A stretch of DNA of 64,000 bases from Trichoplusia ni (Eukaryota > Arthropoda > Insecta > Lepidoptera > Noctuidae). The position numbers and the translations under genes are program-made. The stretch's first letter is position 1, and every line of letters starts with the position of its first letter. The stretch is taken from the NCBI RefSeq assembly GCF_003590095.1, contig NC_039482.1, positions 5,783,657-5,847,656 of the forward strand, in the 5' to 3' direction. Positions 37,000-50,612 of the stretch are shown here, in pieces. A model generated the notes under the pieces. The model saw nothing but the letters and a program-made list of their open reading frames with translations. It did no database searches and had not been told where the DNA came from.

Positions 37000-39160
37000 T
37001 GCGGGATATTTATTGGTCATAATATTATATTTCTATATTTGTTGCATTATGTGATTATGAATAGTATGAATGAATGTTCGAGAACCAAGGGCACTGTGAA
37101 AAAAATATTGTATTGGTCACAAAGACACTTTGTTCCTGGCATTATTTACTTAAATAACTTTGCTCTTAATATGACTTGTTGTATACTAGCTGAGCCCCGC
37201 TGTTTTACCCGCAATCTTTTCGTTTACATTGTCAATGGGTGCAAAAACATACACACTTCAAATAAAAAATTACTAAACCGAACTTCTGAAGTTTTGTGAT
37301 CACCAAATAACAGCAATTTCCCATTAAATGGAAAAAATATCAACAAATAGATTTTCATCCAGACCTAAGCTCTAAGACAGTAACCATAAAAAAAATAAGT
37401 CAGTTCGAAATTAGGCTGTAAGCAATAACAATTGATATACCAACGGAAGCTCCGTTACATGCTCACATAATGTTTTTAAATTGAAAGTCAGATACGCGTA
37501 TATACTTGAAATCCTAAGACATCTAGTTCATGCAACAGTCTTCCAATCTTAAAAAAAGGTTACATCTAAAACCCAACATATAGTAGCAATAACCGTTATA
37601 CAGAAACTAAAGACTTATTAAGATTAGAAGAGAAATCTCGGTCTAGTTGAATTACATTGCTGGCTACGGTAGATCACTTTTGACACCAGACCTCATCAGC
37701 TACGCAATGTATTGCAAACCGTACGATATTTCCTGTCTCGTCTAAATGAGCCTTAACAGAAATGAGAAACCGCAAAATCTTCTTACAAAACATCTTTGTA
37801 TGAAGCGTGTGAAGTGATGTTACGACATACAAACCAAATGTCCGATTTTACGAAATATCACCAATTTAGGAGACGAGATTCTTAAACTTGGTAACTGTAC
37901 GAAAATAATGGTAATTTTAGTTTGAAATATAAAAAGTACCTAAGTAAGATCTCTATACAATTTTCAGTTTTTGTAACATTTTTTTTTTTGTTTAATTTGC
38001 TATGAATCTACAAAACACAGTATACGGCATTTTTCAAATGAGAACTGTCTTATTTGTAACTTGTATCTAGTCGTTTTTTGGGCCCAGAAATCCATTATTT
38101 AAGACCGGTCCGACTAATTTCATCTCCAACGACACTTGCATTACACATTACCAAAGCCCTAATCTCAAAAAAGATCTCCTAATACTCATGTCAAAAAAAC
38201 TTCCTGGCCTTAATATTATTTCTTCAAACACGTTTCAAAAAAAGTTAGTCACAAGAATTGAGGAACTTTTAAGAAAAAAGTTAAACAGCAAAGAGGTTGT
38301 AGCTACCTATACAGCCTACTTGAAGCTTTGTCAAAGTTTTCTTTTGTCAACGCATTACTTAACATGGACGCAACACACGTAACGCTGATTATAACAAGGA
38401 ATTTGAACAATAAAAATAACTACAAACAATTAAAAAGGATATCTCGAATGTTTCGGAATCGTTAGTGAGAATGTTTGACAAATACGGTGAGATATTTTAA
38501 TTGCATTTATTATACGCATTGTGGACATTGCTTTAATATTTTGTCTATTTTTTTATAGTGTGGTAGCAATGAAAGCTTTTCAAAACAAGAATACATTCCA
38601 TGAAAAGCTGTTGGGCTATTAGGTAACCAGGATTGACACTTATAATTCAATCAAATTATCACGTATAAATGTCAATGGTCTCCATATAACCAGTGTCAAA
38701 AACATGCATTTTGTAAATCAGATTTGACTTTTTCTGCCGACTATAAATACTTATTAAGCCACCACCCACAGCATATAGAGCCTTAGAAAGTTATTAAGAA
38801 GTAAAGTTACAAAATATCTCGATTATTTGACCGTAAGAGAAAATTACACATTTGTCAATCCATATTTACCAAACATGCAAAACCGTGATGTAATAGAAAA
38901 AAACAAATCGCCAAAAATTCAAAACAAATCCGTATCATGACAAGAACACAAACACAAAAACAAATATCTAATAACGTTACATACATGAATGCATCTTATG
39001 CGCTTGCGCATCATTATGACACCTTCATTGTATTAGCACAAGCAGTTCGGCCAGTCGGCTGGCAACATTTTGTAATATTTTGTAAAAGTGAATGTTAGAC
39101 TAAAGAAGATACTCTTTGGTACAAAGTAGTATTTAAAACTATCAGTTACGATTTAATTTC
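37000..39160. other. AT-rich noncoding DNA
   Basis: No exon, SINE or LINE recognised. ACTAGCTGAGCCCCGC at 37187 may be a worn Helitron end. 39000-39020 has the palindromic TGCGCTTGCGCA. Confidence 0.5.
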
Positions 39161-39162
39161 TT

Positions 39163-39312
39163 CATGGATAGCTGACTGGTTGAGGTCACCACCACCCTTC
39201 TGTGATTTCAGCGTTTGTGTGCTCCACGAATGCTTGTTCCGAGTCTGGTTGTCTTCGTGCATGTGACTTGAATGTTTGTAAAAGTTCCCGCGACACAAGG
39301 ATTCTTAGTGCA
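39163..39312 (+). mobile_element. tRNA-derived SINE, family 1, diverged copy
   Basis: ATGGATAGCTGACTGGTTGAGG is a decayed A box. The body CCACGAATGCTTGTTCCGAG, CTTCGTGCATGTGACTTG and CGCGACACAAGGATTCTTAG follows the family order. The B box region is deleted. Confidence 0.65.
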
Positions 39313-41869
39313 AATGTAGTTATCAAAAAAAAAATCCACCGAATAGTCCCAAACACCAAATAAGTCAATAAAATATGAATTAAATTACAAATGATCTCAA
39401 TTAATTTAAAAACGGAATCAATTGAAATGATTTTTGTAATTTGAATCTAAAAAATTTATTCTTTCCCGTCAAGACGGGAAATCAAGTCCAGCATAATTAT
39501 AACTATTTCATCATACACAGATTACAGTACTTATCTAGTTAACTATTCGGTTACGAAAACTAAGCTATTATGATCGGTTAAGTACCTAGTATTACGTGTA
39601 AAGGCGAAAAGAAAGCGAGTTAATTATCTATTGTGCTTGATTTAGTTCATAATAAACTTGTTCAGATTTGTATGTATGATAAATTGTATGTAGTTAGCTG
39701 TGTATGACGTATCTATTAACAGAGCAAGCAGTAAATGTTAGTATATAGTATTGTCTATCTCTTTCTAACAAGGCATGTGTAAAACAGATGAATGATATTT
39801 ACTGCTGTCACTTTTGATATCAGGTACGTCAATTGGCATTTGAATTTGGAACAATGCTTATTAAACCGTGAGTTCAAAACATGGATTCTTGAAAAAAAAT
39901 ACTGGCCATAAAAAAGTCACCAAAAAGTTTTACCGTAAACATCTGACACTAAATGAAAAAATAAATCACTAGAAGGAATTACATCAAACTGTACTTTTTC
40001 ATCGCCCACGCTGGAACATTTCCTGCTAATTGGCAACTCAGATAAGCCTTTGGCGGTCACAACTTCACTTATATTAAGTATGTGCTTTCTTTGACGATTA
40101 TATATTTAAGATAAAAAGAAATAAACCGAGAACGTTGACCTTTCGAGGAAGTGTTGGGCCGATATCCCGGGGAACGAATTTATTGCGATAAAATAACGAG
40201 GCAATTGTATAAGAGTAATTAACGATACGTCGAGTCGATAAGCATAGGGATGTGCAGGATATAAACGGAGTTTAAAATGGTACGAATAGTGATGTGCCAT
40301 TACTAGCTTTTGAAACAATAAATATTGTACATTGTGTTATTGTATAAGCATACATATTCGCTTTTCATTAAAATGAGTCAAATACAATTTATTCGCTAAA
40401 AAGATACCTACTTTAAGGTTAACAAATTGTGATGTTTTAGTTTAGAAAAGCCAAATATTTTATTTCTTTACTCTTTGTGTCAAACTTTCGAATACTTTAG
40501 AACATACTTAATCCAATACATTTGCAACGTATCTAGAGACTTATCCTCCATTTTTGTTTAGATCAAAAAAAGGGAAAATCTACAAGAACTTTCACACTTA
40601 CAAATCGTACTAAATACGCGGCAAAATTGGATGAAAGTCAACTTACCAAATACCTATTAGGGATTCTTCACACGGTCATGTTTTCACATGTCCCGTCCAA
40701 TGAATATTATAAATTCTGCACTCGCAAGCATTGTGAGGGGAATCTCATTTTCTTGCTTTCTTTATTTTTTACATCTATGAAAGTTGTTTATTTATAAACA
40801 GTTGTCACCTTGACTGAGAAAAGCGTAAAAATTGTCGAGTAATATTCCGTTATTTGTGTTAGTAATCGTTTAAAATGTTTCTTAATTGCTTAAGTGAGAG
40901 TTTTTATTGATCAAATGCTTCTAAAACTCATTTACAAATTAGTTTTTTAGGTCAATAATGAACGAACCTGCCAATGACAGAAATACACCATCTGCATTTA
41001 AACTATTATGCTAAAATCCTTTTATAACATCTTGATATAAAATGACACTGTGCAAGCTGAGAATTTTAAACACCTATTAAAATTAAAACCGTTGTAAAAT
41101 CCAACAGTTAAACAACAATAAAATGCAATGTTACAATAAAATAAATATTAACATATCCTCTGTATAATGCGCCTTCTTCGCCATTCAAGATAAGTCGAAA
41201 CAACACTCGGAAACCATACAACATTACTTTTAGTACACCAATCATAAATTCCTATCATCATATCGCTATAAAGTATCAAAATTTAAATTAAGCTGTACGT
41301 GCCTCGCCTTTGCCTGGGCGCCGCATCAGAGAAAAAAGAAAAACCAAAATGGCGCTGAATAAAGTAAACACGGCAAGTGCGTTTAATGAATTTTGTGTCA
41401 CCATTATTGCATAACGGGATGAACAGTTTTCTGTTAAGCAAACTCATTGGGATTTTATAGGGTCAAGGAACCTATAATTGCCAGGTGAACAGTGGGGGGC
41501 GCAAAACTGTTGATTCGATTCGGTATTGTGACAGTAAAAAATGTGCGGGCCAACGGCCAGGGTCAGTATGGCATCTAAATAATAACATCTGGAAGCTCGC
41601 TCTTAGATTATTAATCGATATTAATTGCGATGATTTCATAAATCGATATTAATCGATGAGCTTGTATTATAAGCAGTAGGAGGCAGCTTTCTTATGAACA
41701 TATTTTTCTAAAAGCAATTTAGATGGTAAAGTGAATCGAGTATTTTTTTCGAGCGTTTTAGAATAATCGATAGCTCCGTAATATTTTACTCATAAAACAA
41801 TTAATCTTAAAGCAGCGCTATAGATAATTATGAATGTAAATATCTGCATGCAATATAATGTTATTTAAC

Positions 41870-41889
41870 ATTCTAGAACATTCTAGAAT
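41870..41889. promoter_or_regulatory. Perfect four-unit heat-shock element-like site
   Basis: ATTCTAGAACATTCTAGAAT holds TTCnnGAAnnTTCnnGAA without mismatch, the HSF trimer-site grammar. There is no TATA box or exon near enough to call a promoter, so the function is open. Confidence 0.4.
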
Positions 41890-44545
41890 ACAAGTAATCG
41901 AGCAAAATATAAAGGAAAACAAAACGATTCTACATTTACTAGTGAAAGTCAACGTTCACGGTTTAAAACTAAAAGTTAACCTAAAATTAGATAAATTAAG
42001 GTCACAGACGATTTAACCTTCAATTAAACCGATATTTCTTTAGTTCAACGTCACCGTAACTTTAAGCTGACGAAATATTTATTTAAGTTTTTAAGAATAA
42101 CTCATAGACAAGCATTTGACATTTTCAAACTCGTTTTATGAAATGACATAACTTTACAGGAAGTCACTAGACGAAATATAAACAAACCGGCTATTGTCAT
42201 AATGTTTAATTTTATATTAATATTTAATTAAATATAAAAATACTAATCTCCAAGTAATTTTCGTAAGTATGGTATAATTGTACGTTTTTTTTCTAATCAG
42301 CCTTGACTCTTGCTATATCAGCTGTTAAAATTATCATGTAGTTGTAAATGGCGTATTGTAGTCAATGGTAGTGGTGTGTTAGTCGAGCGGCGGAACAGTC
42401 GATGGACCGTAAACAAATCGAATGGAATGAGCTTTAAAATGAATGAAGTTAACCGTGAATGAGAATGAAAGGAAAACGCAGCCATATTGCTTGTTCCGCA
42501 TGGGGGTTGGTATGATATGTTTTTTTTTGTTTTAATTTTAATTATGACTTTATGATGGTAGTTAGTACTTACTTAAAATGCTAGCTGAGATTAAATCAGT
42601 CAGTGTATTAATGAGTCTAAGCAAGCATTTTATACAAAAAGATAGAGAAAAAATGTATGCAGGCAAACTATCATTGCAGTATGAAACAACTTTTCTTCAA
42701 GTTTCAATTTTGCACATGTCGCTATCTGGCTTCAAACTGAGCAGAACTTCTAGTACTTAAAAGAAAAGCGAATAACTGATATAACATACTCTAATACATT
42801 CAAAATATATAAATTATTTCGTGCAATCCAGAAAATAAGTTCAACTTACAAAATACTGGAATAAAAAGTGAGCAAACGACATTATATGAGCTTAAACTCT
42901 TCAGATGACAACGCATGCTAATAAAATTATGAATTTCTTTAAAGCATAATAAATTTTACAAAATGGTCTCCGCATTTGCTTTTAAGGCAGTTATTTTTTA
43001 TTGTCGACGTGCGTTTAGTAAAATATTGTCGTTTAATATACAATAAATACGCTTAATGTGAAATTATTGTTATAATTCATAAATAAATTCGTTTATGTAA
43101 TACACTTTTTTTGCGAGTGAAGTAAAAAAGTCTTTGCAATAAGTTTTATACATTAATTCCTTATATATTTTTATAATAGTATGTCCGAGAGTCTGGCATT
43201 CAATTTTGAAAGACAAGTCTGACAGATCTTAAAACGTTAAGTATGAAAAACTTTGACAATTATAAATATGAGCATTTTTTACACTAAAAAATGTTTAGAA
43301 CTCAATTAAACTGCTTAAACGGATAAACACTTTATCTTTGACATTTAATCATTGTAATTAATGACGGATAATTCGTTAAATTGAGGAACATTTGACGTAA
43401 CGTGAGAAGTCGCCATTTTGTTAAAATTACAAACGTCACCGTTTTTTTGGCGCGAATTTTTGTTCCTAGAGGTCGTACTTAATTTAACAATATTTGAGTT
43501 ATCTATTTAATATATTATTGACCGCAACAAGAGAATACTAATCCAATTATTTATACCCCGCCCTGTTCGATTTACGTAGTGAGGAAGAATCAAGTTGGCT
43601 AATAAAAAATCACGATTATTTTAATGAATTTCATCACAAAGTTTTAAAATAAAGAAAAGAAGTACATTTAATTAATACTGAACATTGGTACATACTACAC
43701 AGCTTTGAATTTCATTATTAAAACCACCCAGAAAGAACGCAACACATTCCAAATCTTTCTTCACAAAATACACTTAAAAAGCTTCAACTAATTAAAATTT
43801 CTACATTAGCATTAACTAAATGATAAAATCCTCTCTCTTAATAATCTTGTTAGACATACGCAATCAACCTACAGCGGAGTAAGCCCTTAAAATGCAAAAC
43901 GTAAATCGGATTACTTGTTTTTTTAATGCCAAAAGACTGGAGTCCAAAAAAAGTCCTGTTGATTTTTATCGGCGTAAGGTTACATTTAACTCTGTGGGGA
44001 TCTTTCACTTTTGGACGTTGTTCTTTAATAAACTCCATAAATATTGAAACTAATGTATTGCTTCAAGAGCTCTGAAATATTTTGCGTGTAACCAAATATA
44101 ACTCATGCGTACTAAACAACTTCCTTATTAGCTATTGTTGCCAAAATTAATCGTTTCAAATATCGATACAAATTAAATCGATTTGTATTCGATTGTAATT
44201 CGTTCAATAATACAAATTCGAATGACCATTGCATTACTTTAGATAATTTGTATTTGAATCATGCATTTTGGTACAAAAAAAACAATGGAAATAAACTTAG
44301 ATTGGACTGTCTGGTACCTAGAATTTTAAATTATAAGTAGGTATACAAAGCTATTCCTTGTAACTAGACTCAGCTATCAAACTTAAATTGATTTATTTAC
44401 CTTTTTAACCCTAATGGAGCCAAACGAAACTGAAAGTTCTATTAAATTCAAAAATAGACATTAAAACTATCACTATAAGGGCAATTAATGAATATCGCTT
44501 TACATAGGACATTTAATAAGCTTAATAATATAATCTTGGTCTTAC

Positions 44546-44604
44546 TTAAACCTTTGCCTCGTCATAGCCTTAATCTCTTGGTCATCAGATGCTCAACAGC
44601 TTAC
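44546..44604 (-). other. Candidate recursive splice site / 59-nt exon in 5'UTR intron
   Basis: Minus strand: TTTGTTGTTTCAG (AG at 44606-44605) runs directly into GTAAGCTG. This is an acceptor fused to a donor, the ratchet-point consensus. A second possible donor, TTTAA|GTAAGA, follows 59 nt later at 44546/44545, so the segment could also be a small noncoding exon. It lies upstream of the signal-peptide exon, so any exon here would be 5'UTR. Confidence 0.4.
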
Positions 44605-46693
44605 CTGAAACAACAAACATTGAAATATTAATTTTGATGCTTAAAGCTTTCTTTAACAAAATAATATAAATCAAGCAAAACTAATTTATACAAAACAGAA
44701 ACGTCACAAAATACAGTTATTGATAGCACCCCGTATTGCCTGCTAATCACCGCTTGCTAAGTGCTCCGGCTGTGGAGTACAAACAGCGCAACAAACTCTA
44801 CAGCACAAACTGACACAGTTTTTAAAAATACACGAACTAATGAACAAGAAAATAGTAAAGCAGTAAAAGCAACCACAAAAATCGTGCAATATTGAATTAG
44901 CATATTAATTACGAATTAATTATCAAAAATTATGAAACAACGGAATATTGACATAAAAAAACGAAACTTGACATAAATTTAGCCAAAAATCGTACAGCCA
45001 GTAACGAAACAGAACCGTAAAATGCAAAAGTTAAAATGGTTCTTATACCTTTGACATGAGAATGCCAATTCTAAGTTGTTACACATGGTATGTCATGAGT
45101 GTATAGCAGTATGTTGGGCCAAGTTATTGACCTCTAAACACAGATTAGAGTGAGTTTAAGTTATGTAAGTATTAAGTAAGTTACAAGTATATTATGCCCT
45201 CACAATTATTACAGAGATTTGCTGGTGTACCAACAGTTATTTAGAAAAGTTGCAACATTTCAGTTTTTCTATTATTATAAATGTTTTCCAGCTTTTCAAG
45301 TAGAGTGACGGTTATCGTTGACGTCAATTAATCACGTGACTGCGAGCTGTCATCTCCTATTTGGCTTGAAAGGCTTGACTTAATGCCTTACTACTTACTT
45401 TACTATATAAAGAAAATTAGAGCAATGAGCAACTACTCTTGCTCATTAAGAGTTATCGATTCCATTATTCCATATTCTAATATTTTGAATCCTTCCCTCG
45501 CGACGCTTTCCTTTACCGCTTGTTTAAGTTGTTTTAAAACAATTAAGAAAAGAGAATCATAGTTTCTTTATGCTGATATTGGAGGCTTGCCACGAAACTT
45601 TAATGTATAACTATGATATCATTACGCCCGTGTTATTATTTACAAGGATGTCAACGTAGGTTTGGTTTGACCAACATATTGTGACGTATTATGTGTTTTA
45701 TGACTGAGTAGGCATTTTCTGGGAAATTTATGTTGATATTGTAAAATAGACGTCAGCTAGTTTCATCGCCATTTCTGTGAAAAATAATGTAACGAAATTA
45801 AGTCTTATTGCGTTTAAATAAAGGTGATTTCAGCTTCAAAATTATCATATGTTTTGCGGAACAACTGTACGAAAAATAAAAGACATGTTTCTTATTAAAA
45901 CAGGTCATTGTTTATACAACAATTTAAGTTCAAACAGGAAACTAAATACAAAAATCATATTTTGGTTCGTCAATATAGTTTTGTGAAAATAAATAATATT
46001 GCGGAGACAAATAAAACGTATCCGCCTTTATGAGTAACAAGAGATTAGACCATAGTACCTATGTAACTACTAAGGTCGTAGACCCTGTAGTGTTGGTATG
46101 TTATTTCATAGATTTTTTTCAAATTAGTCAAAAGTTCACATGAATTTAACAATTAACAGACTCCAAAATAGTATATACAATGAAGGTTTCTGGTAAGTTA
46201 TACCTTATAAGGAATACCTATGGAATCTATAATAACCGCAATAGGTTTAGATATCATTATAGACCTTCATAAATAAGTATATTTGACGTACAACAAATTC
46301 TCAGGTATATTACGAGTGACTTATTTCAGGTCAACACAAACTACGTCAAATTAGAATTCAGTAACTTAATGCAAATTAGCTATAGCTTAAACTCGACGCA
46401 TACAACACAATACCAAGGCTTTAACGAAATACAATGAGTTAATTATGTAACGCGTAAATTACCATAAACACATTTATCTATGGATAGAGATGGAGAAAAA
46501 ATGGCGACCCTACCGTCACGGTGGGAAACACAATGACTTGAAAAACTGTCGTCGATCAGATGCTGTTGTATTTACTCGTAGATCCTAGTACTCGTTATCT
46601 TTAGTCTTATCTTACTAAAGATTAATAAGTAGGAGTATTTAGTTTTTTTATCCGACTTGAATTAAGACCCGCTTTAAGGAGTTTAACCACAAA

Positions 46694-46818
46694 CATTGAA
46701 GTCATATCCAGACTCAGGACAAGCATTGGTAGATTACGCAAATGCTTGTCTTACGCGGGGATCAAACCCAAGACCAACACGCTGAATGGGTTTGACGACT
46801 CGGTTAACTGAGCGGTAT
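46694..46818 (-). mobile_element. tRNA-derived SINE, family 1, 3'-truncated
   Basis: Plus strand shows CCAGACTCAGGACAAGC, GCAAATGCTTGTCTTACG, GGGATCAAACCCAAGACC (B box reversed) and a GGTTAACTGAGCGG A-box relic. The 3' end is missing. Confidence 0.7.
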
Positions 46819-47488
46819 AATTAAAAACAGTATTTAGTAGTTAAACACACATTGGAATGAGAGTATAATATACTAATAATTTTTATGCAAAATACCAACA
46901 CAAGGTCTAGTTCACGATGGCGCGGAAAGACATTTTTTAGTTTTGCTAGAATTCTAGGAACGGTATTTTGGTATTGAGATGACATAAAAATATATGTCCG
47001 TAAGTATACTGTTATTCAATTTTTATAATTTATCACGGTGTTAATGCAATCCAGATTATTAGCTAAACACATTATTTTGCAACTAGACTATAAATAAAAA
47101 CAATCGACAATCATAGAAACGTCTTATTTTTTACCGAACTTCAATTGAATTGATAATTTAAATTCAAGGAAATATTGATCGATTGTCACATCTTTCCATA
47201 GACAACTATCGGAACCTTCGTGCTGTTACAAACTCATTACAAAACAGAACACCAATTTTCCTACTTCAGTGTTGCCAGTAGCAAAATTTATTAGGGTTAG
47301 TAACATTTAGAAAGCGCGCATAAACTAATTATAATGCAATTTCGCTTCACATTACAGCGGTGCTTGGGCAATGGCGGCCATTTAAAGATTTCGACCGATG
47401 CGCGCCAATTCTTTAAGTCAGTTAATTACGTCGGATTATCGATACCTACTCTTTGTCGATTTAAGTTATTCAGAGATTCTGTTAATTG

Positions 47489-47557
47489 AAAGAGTAAAGC
47501 AATAAACTAACTTTTCTTTAATCATATAAAGAAAATTAGTTTATTGCTCTACTCTTT
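47489..47557. repeat. Long near-perfect hairpin
   Basis: Arms 47489-47520 (AAAGAGTAAAGCAATAAACT...) and 47527-47557 are reverse complements over 31 bases, with one mismatch and one bulge, around the 6-base loop ATCATA. The size is that of a pre-miRNA or a snapback palindrome. Confidence 0.7.
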
Positions 47558-48011
47558 TCTTGTAGAAACATAAACAAGAATTGTTTTGGCCATAGATGCC
47601 TAGAGGCCAAAAACATAAGAAAAAAAAACAATTATTCCGGACGGACTTGAATTGAATACAGAATTGATCAGTCAATGAAATGACATTGACTTCCATTGGA
47701 ATTTCTTGGAAAAGAAAGCTCCGAAAATCAGTCATATTAAATTCTTTTTAAACTGATGTAAAGTCCACTTTAAAATTTTTACCTTCGATTGCGGAAAGGC
47801 AAAATACCAGAGATATTTTTGAGGTATAGGATTCAAGCGAAGCGAAAATTATAAGTGTGTTTTTTTTTTTCTTTTCTTTATAGTATATTTCATGATGAGT
47901 AAAAATGATATAAACGACTCAAGGGTTTATTAACGTGTTTTTTTCAGTGGTTTATTTCAACACTTAGATCTTAATCATGATTAAGGTCTCCGGTTGACTC
48001 TGCAAACTAAA

Positions 48012-48256
48012 TAAATAATAAATAAATAAATGCGGACAACATCACATACAATTGTTCTGAACCCAAAGTAAGTTGCTCAAGCACTTGTGTTATGGAATTC
48101 AGATACAACGAAGGTACCACAAACACCCAGACCCGAGGCAATGTAGAAATGTGAATTTTTACATTGACCCGACCGGGGATCGAACCCGGGACCTCAGAGC
48201 TAGCGACACCTTGAAACCGGTGCGTACGCCACTCGACCACGGAGGTCGTCCTAACG
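48012..48256 (-). mobile_element. tRNA-derived SINE, family 2, full length with TSD
   Basis: Minus strand starts near CCTCCGTGGTCGAGTGGCG (A box), continues to CCGGGTTCGATCCCCGG (B box), a body with CACATTTCTACATTGCC and CTGGGTGTTTGTGGTACC, and an (ATTT)n-like tail. Flanks GCAAACTAAA at 48002-48011 and 48257-48266 are exact 10-bp target duplications. The A and B boxes are well preserved, so it is young. The tail type suggests mobilisation by a LINE with a simple-repeat 3' end. Confidence 0.85.
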
Positions 48257-50539
48257 GCAAACTAAACGAATATGGAAAAAAAAATGAAATACTACAGGAT
48301 ACTTTAAAACACTGTTGCTTATTAACCACATTATCAACGATTGTATTTACTTACTATACGCTGTATTACTAGATGGTTAACTTTTACCTTGACACATATA
48401 ACTAAAAGTAACCATTTTCTCGCGGCGCGTCCGTCGCGACAGGTCTTCAAATAAAACAGAAAGTTCGTGTTTTCTTGTTATTTAGAGACCGTTTTCTTTT
48501 GATATAAACTGGACATATAATAGCGATATGTTTAAAGTGGTTTTTTTGTGGTAATCATTATTTATGTGTAAAATTAATACTAGATCTTTGAGAGAAAAGT
48601 AAAAGGCATATGAATCGTTTAAACAACATCTGTGCTAACAATTAAAGAGCCTTTTCATTACAATACAAGCTTTATTTATCGGTGAAAGTTTATACATTTA
48701 TAAATGATTTTCTCTTGCTATTTACAAAAACAGAATATTAAAAAAAACTAAATTCTCCAAATCAGTATATAATATCACTGTTATAACTTATTACTATCTA
48801 CCAATTAAACTACAAAGTAACCTGAGTAAGTTACTAATCTAGTGTAACAAAAGAACAGATCATGTTGCTCATTCTATTCTATTAAAAAAGCTACCAAACA
48901 AAAGCAGAAGCTTAAAAGCAAATGAATCACGACTAAGTTACAGCCATCCTTCCACATTATACACGAAACATTCTCAACAGTAGGAGTTGCCTGTCAGTCT
49001 GTCTGACAGTGTGTCGCGTTCTTACACAACGCTAATTACAACCAAACAATGAGTTTTGAAACCGCAGTCTCACGATCTTGAGATCTTGGGCGCGTAAAAT
49101 GACGCTTTGAATATTATTTTTTCGTGTTCCAGTCGAATAGGCGATAATTAGGTGTAACCAGAACTATTGTTAAGACAGAAGCTTGTTTTCTTTGTTGAAA
49201 ACAAAGACTTCAGAAAATGAGAAAACCATTTGGCGAGTTGAAACAAAAGGATCTGTTATTCTTTTAAGCAGACAATTAGCGAAAGTTTGTCAGTAAATAT
49301 ATCAAGATTTTCATCTCATACAATCGAAATTAATATATTATATATTTTTTTCTTTAATTATAAAGGTAATTATCGTAAATTTGGCCTAGTCAAGCAACAC
49401 GCAACGCATTGGAGTCGTTATGAAACTCAGTCAAGCTCCACATAGCAAATGTCGAAACAATTTAACAATAAATTGAAACATCAAATAGACAGTGATCATA
49501 GTAATTAACTGATCATAAGTATAACCAAATAATAAGGCCTTGTTATTTTATTATTGGTATTTGATTTGATAATCGATTCTTTTTGTGTACTTGCATAATG
49601 CGAGGTTTGTGATGAAAGAAATGATACCTTAGGGTCAAATAACGAAACCATAATTATGAGCAAACATACCGGATACAAGACGAACGGAAATTGCATTGGA
49701 AATAATTATATTTTGATATCTATTAAATATAAACATTCTTAATTTTTCGTATATTTTACAAATTGTCAGCGTCCAGTCTTACACGATTCAACTGGATACC
49801 GTTTTTATACTGAAATATATTCTTTTTGTAACCTCAAAAACCCAATTTACTAATCAGCAAAATAAGAACATAAATAAGAATAATATATCTCATATTATCA
49901 TGATATTTGGCTATCAAAACTACACAATATCCATAGTTTTAGTTAAGAGTAATACGCATTTACGCGTCATTATCATAACAAACCGAAAAGCGCCATCTTA
50001 GCCGCTCCGTATAACGAAACAACGGGGTAAAGGTTGTAAAACACTGCCTTAAGCTGTGACCTGCAACATTTTAGTGGCGCGTTCTAGATTTCGCTTTTCG
50101 TCATTGATTTTCTGATCTTCATGCTTATTATCAGATTTAGTCGGTCATGGCTCCGGATTTGGTGGATTAGAGGATCTTTCATTTAATTTAATAGTTTTAA
50201 TTGAAAGGTACTATAGAACAAAGTTTTAGGCCTCCGGGGGAGACTTTTTTCTAGAGGTGGACGGCGATTAGCAGTTATAAATAGACCAGCCTAAATACGA
50301 CGAAAGATTAGCTTCAGCGTATATCATCCAAATATCTTTATTTACTCAAATGTGGTGCAAGAGATGAAAACACTTATAAACAAATCTTGCTGCAAAATCA
50401 CAGCATTTTAAATTGATGTTGTTTGCATAGGTACATGGCAGGAACCTTCACAAGCGTACTATTAACACAATGCAATCCAAATATCTTTGTAGGTACTTTA
50501 GCCATTGGAGAATATTGGAGTAAATAACATTGCACATAC

Positions 50540-50612
50540 CATCAGCGGCGGTGGAGACACTCACACGCCATAACCACTAGACACGGTACACGCAAACAGA
50601 ACAGTCACTGCA
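50540..50612 (-). other. Candidate noncoding 5' exon with donor
   Basis: On the minus strand this is a GC- and CpG-rich patch in AT-rich surroundings. It ends GCTGATG|GTATGTGC, a good donor with GT at 50539-50538. An AG after GAAATGC (about 50613) is a poor acceptor, so if the exon is real it may be a first exon. It contains a 9-codon upstream ORF (ATGGCGTG to TGA). Its strand and position fit a leader exon of the gene whose start codon is at 31318, but nothing in the sequence proves the link. Confidence 0.22.

Larger units (their letters stand above)
39313..46690. other. Long noncoding stretch with possible regulatory DNA
   Basis: Holds no transposon I can name. Points seen: CpG-richer patches at 41300-41560 and 44728-44815, an HSE-like site at 41870, an E2F-like TTTTGGCGCGAA at 43447, ATCGAT clusters at 41610-41660 and 44150-44215, and a CRE with an E-box at 45319-45341. 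The low repeat load compared with 47-60 kb may reflect constraint. Confidence 0.4.

Noticed and set aside
48073..48372. 99-codon plus-strand ORF
   Set aside because: It reads through a tRNA-derived SINE (B box GGATCGAACCCGG) on the opposite strand.
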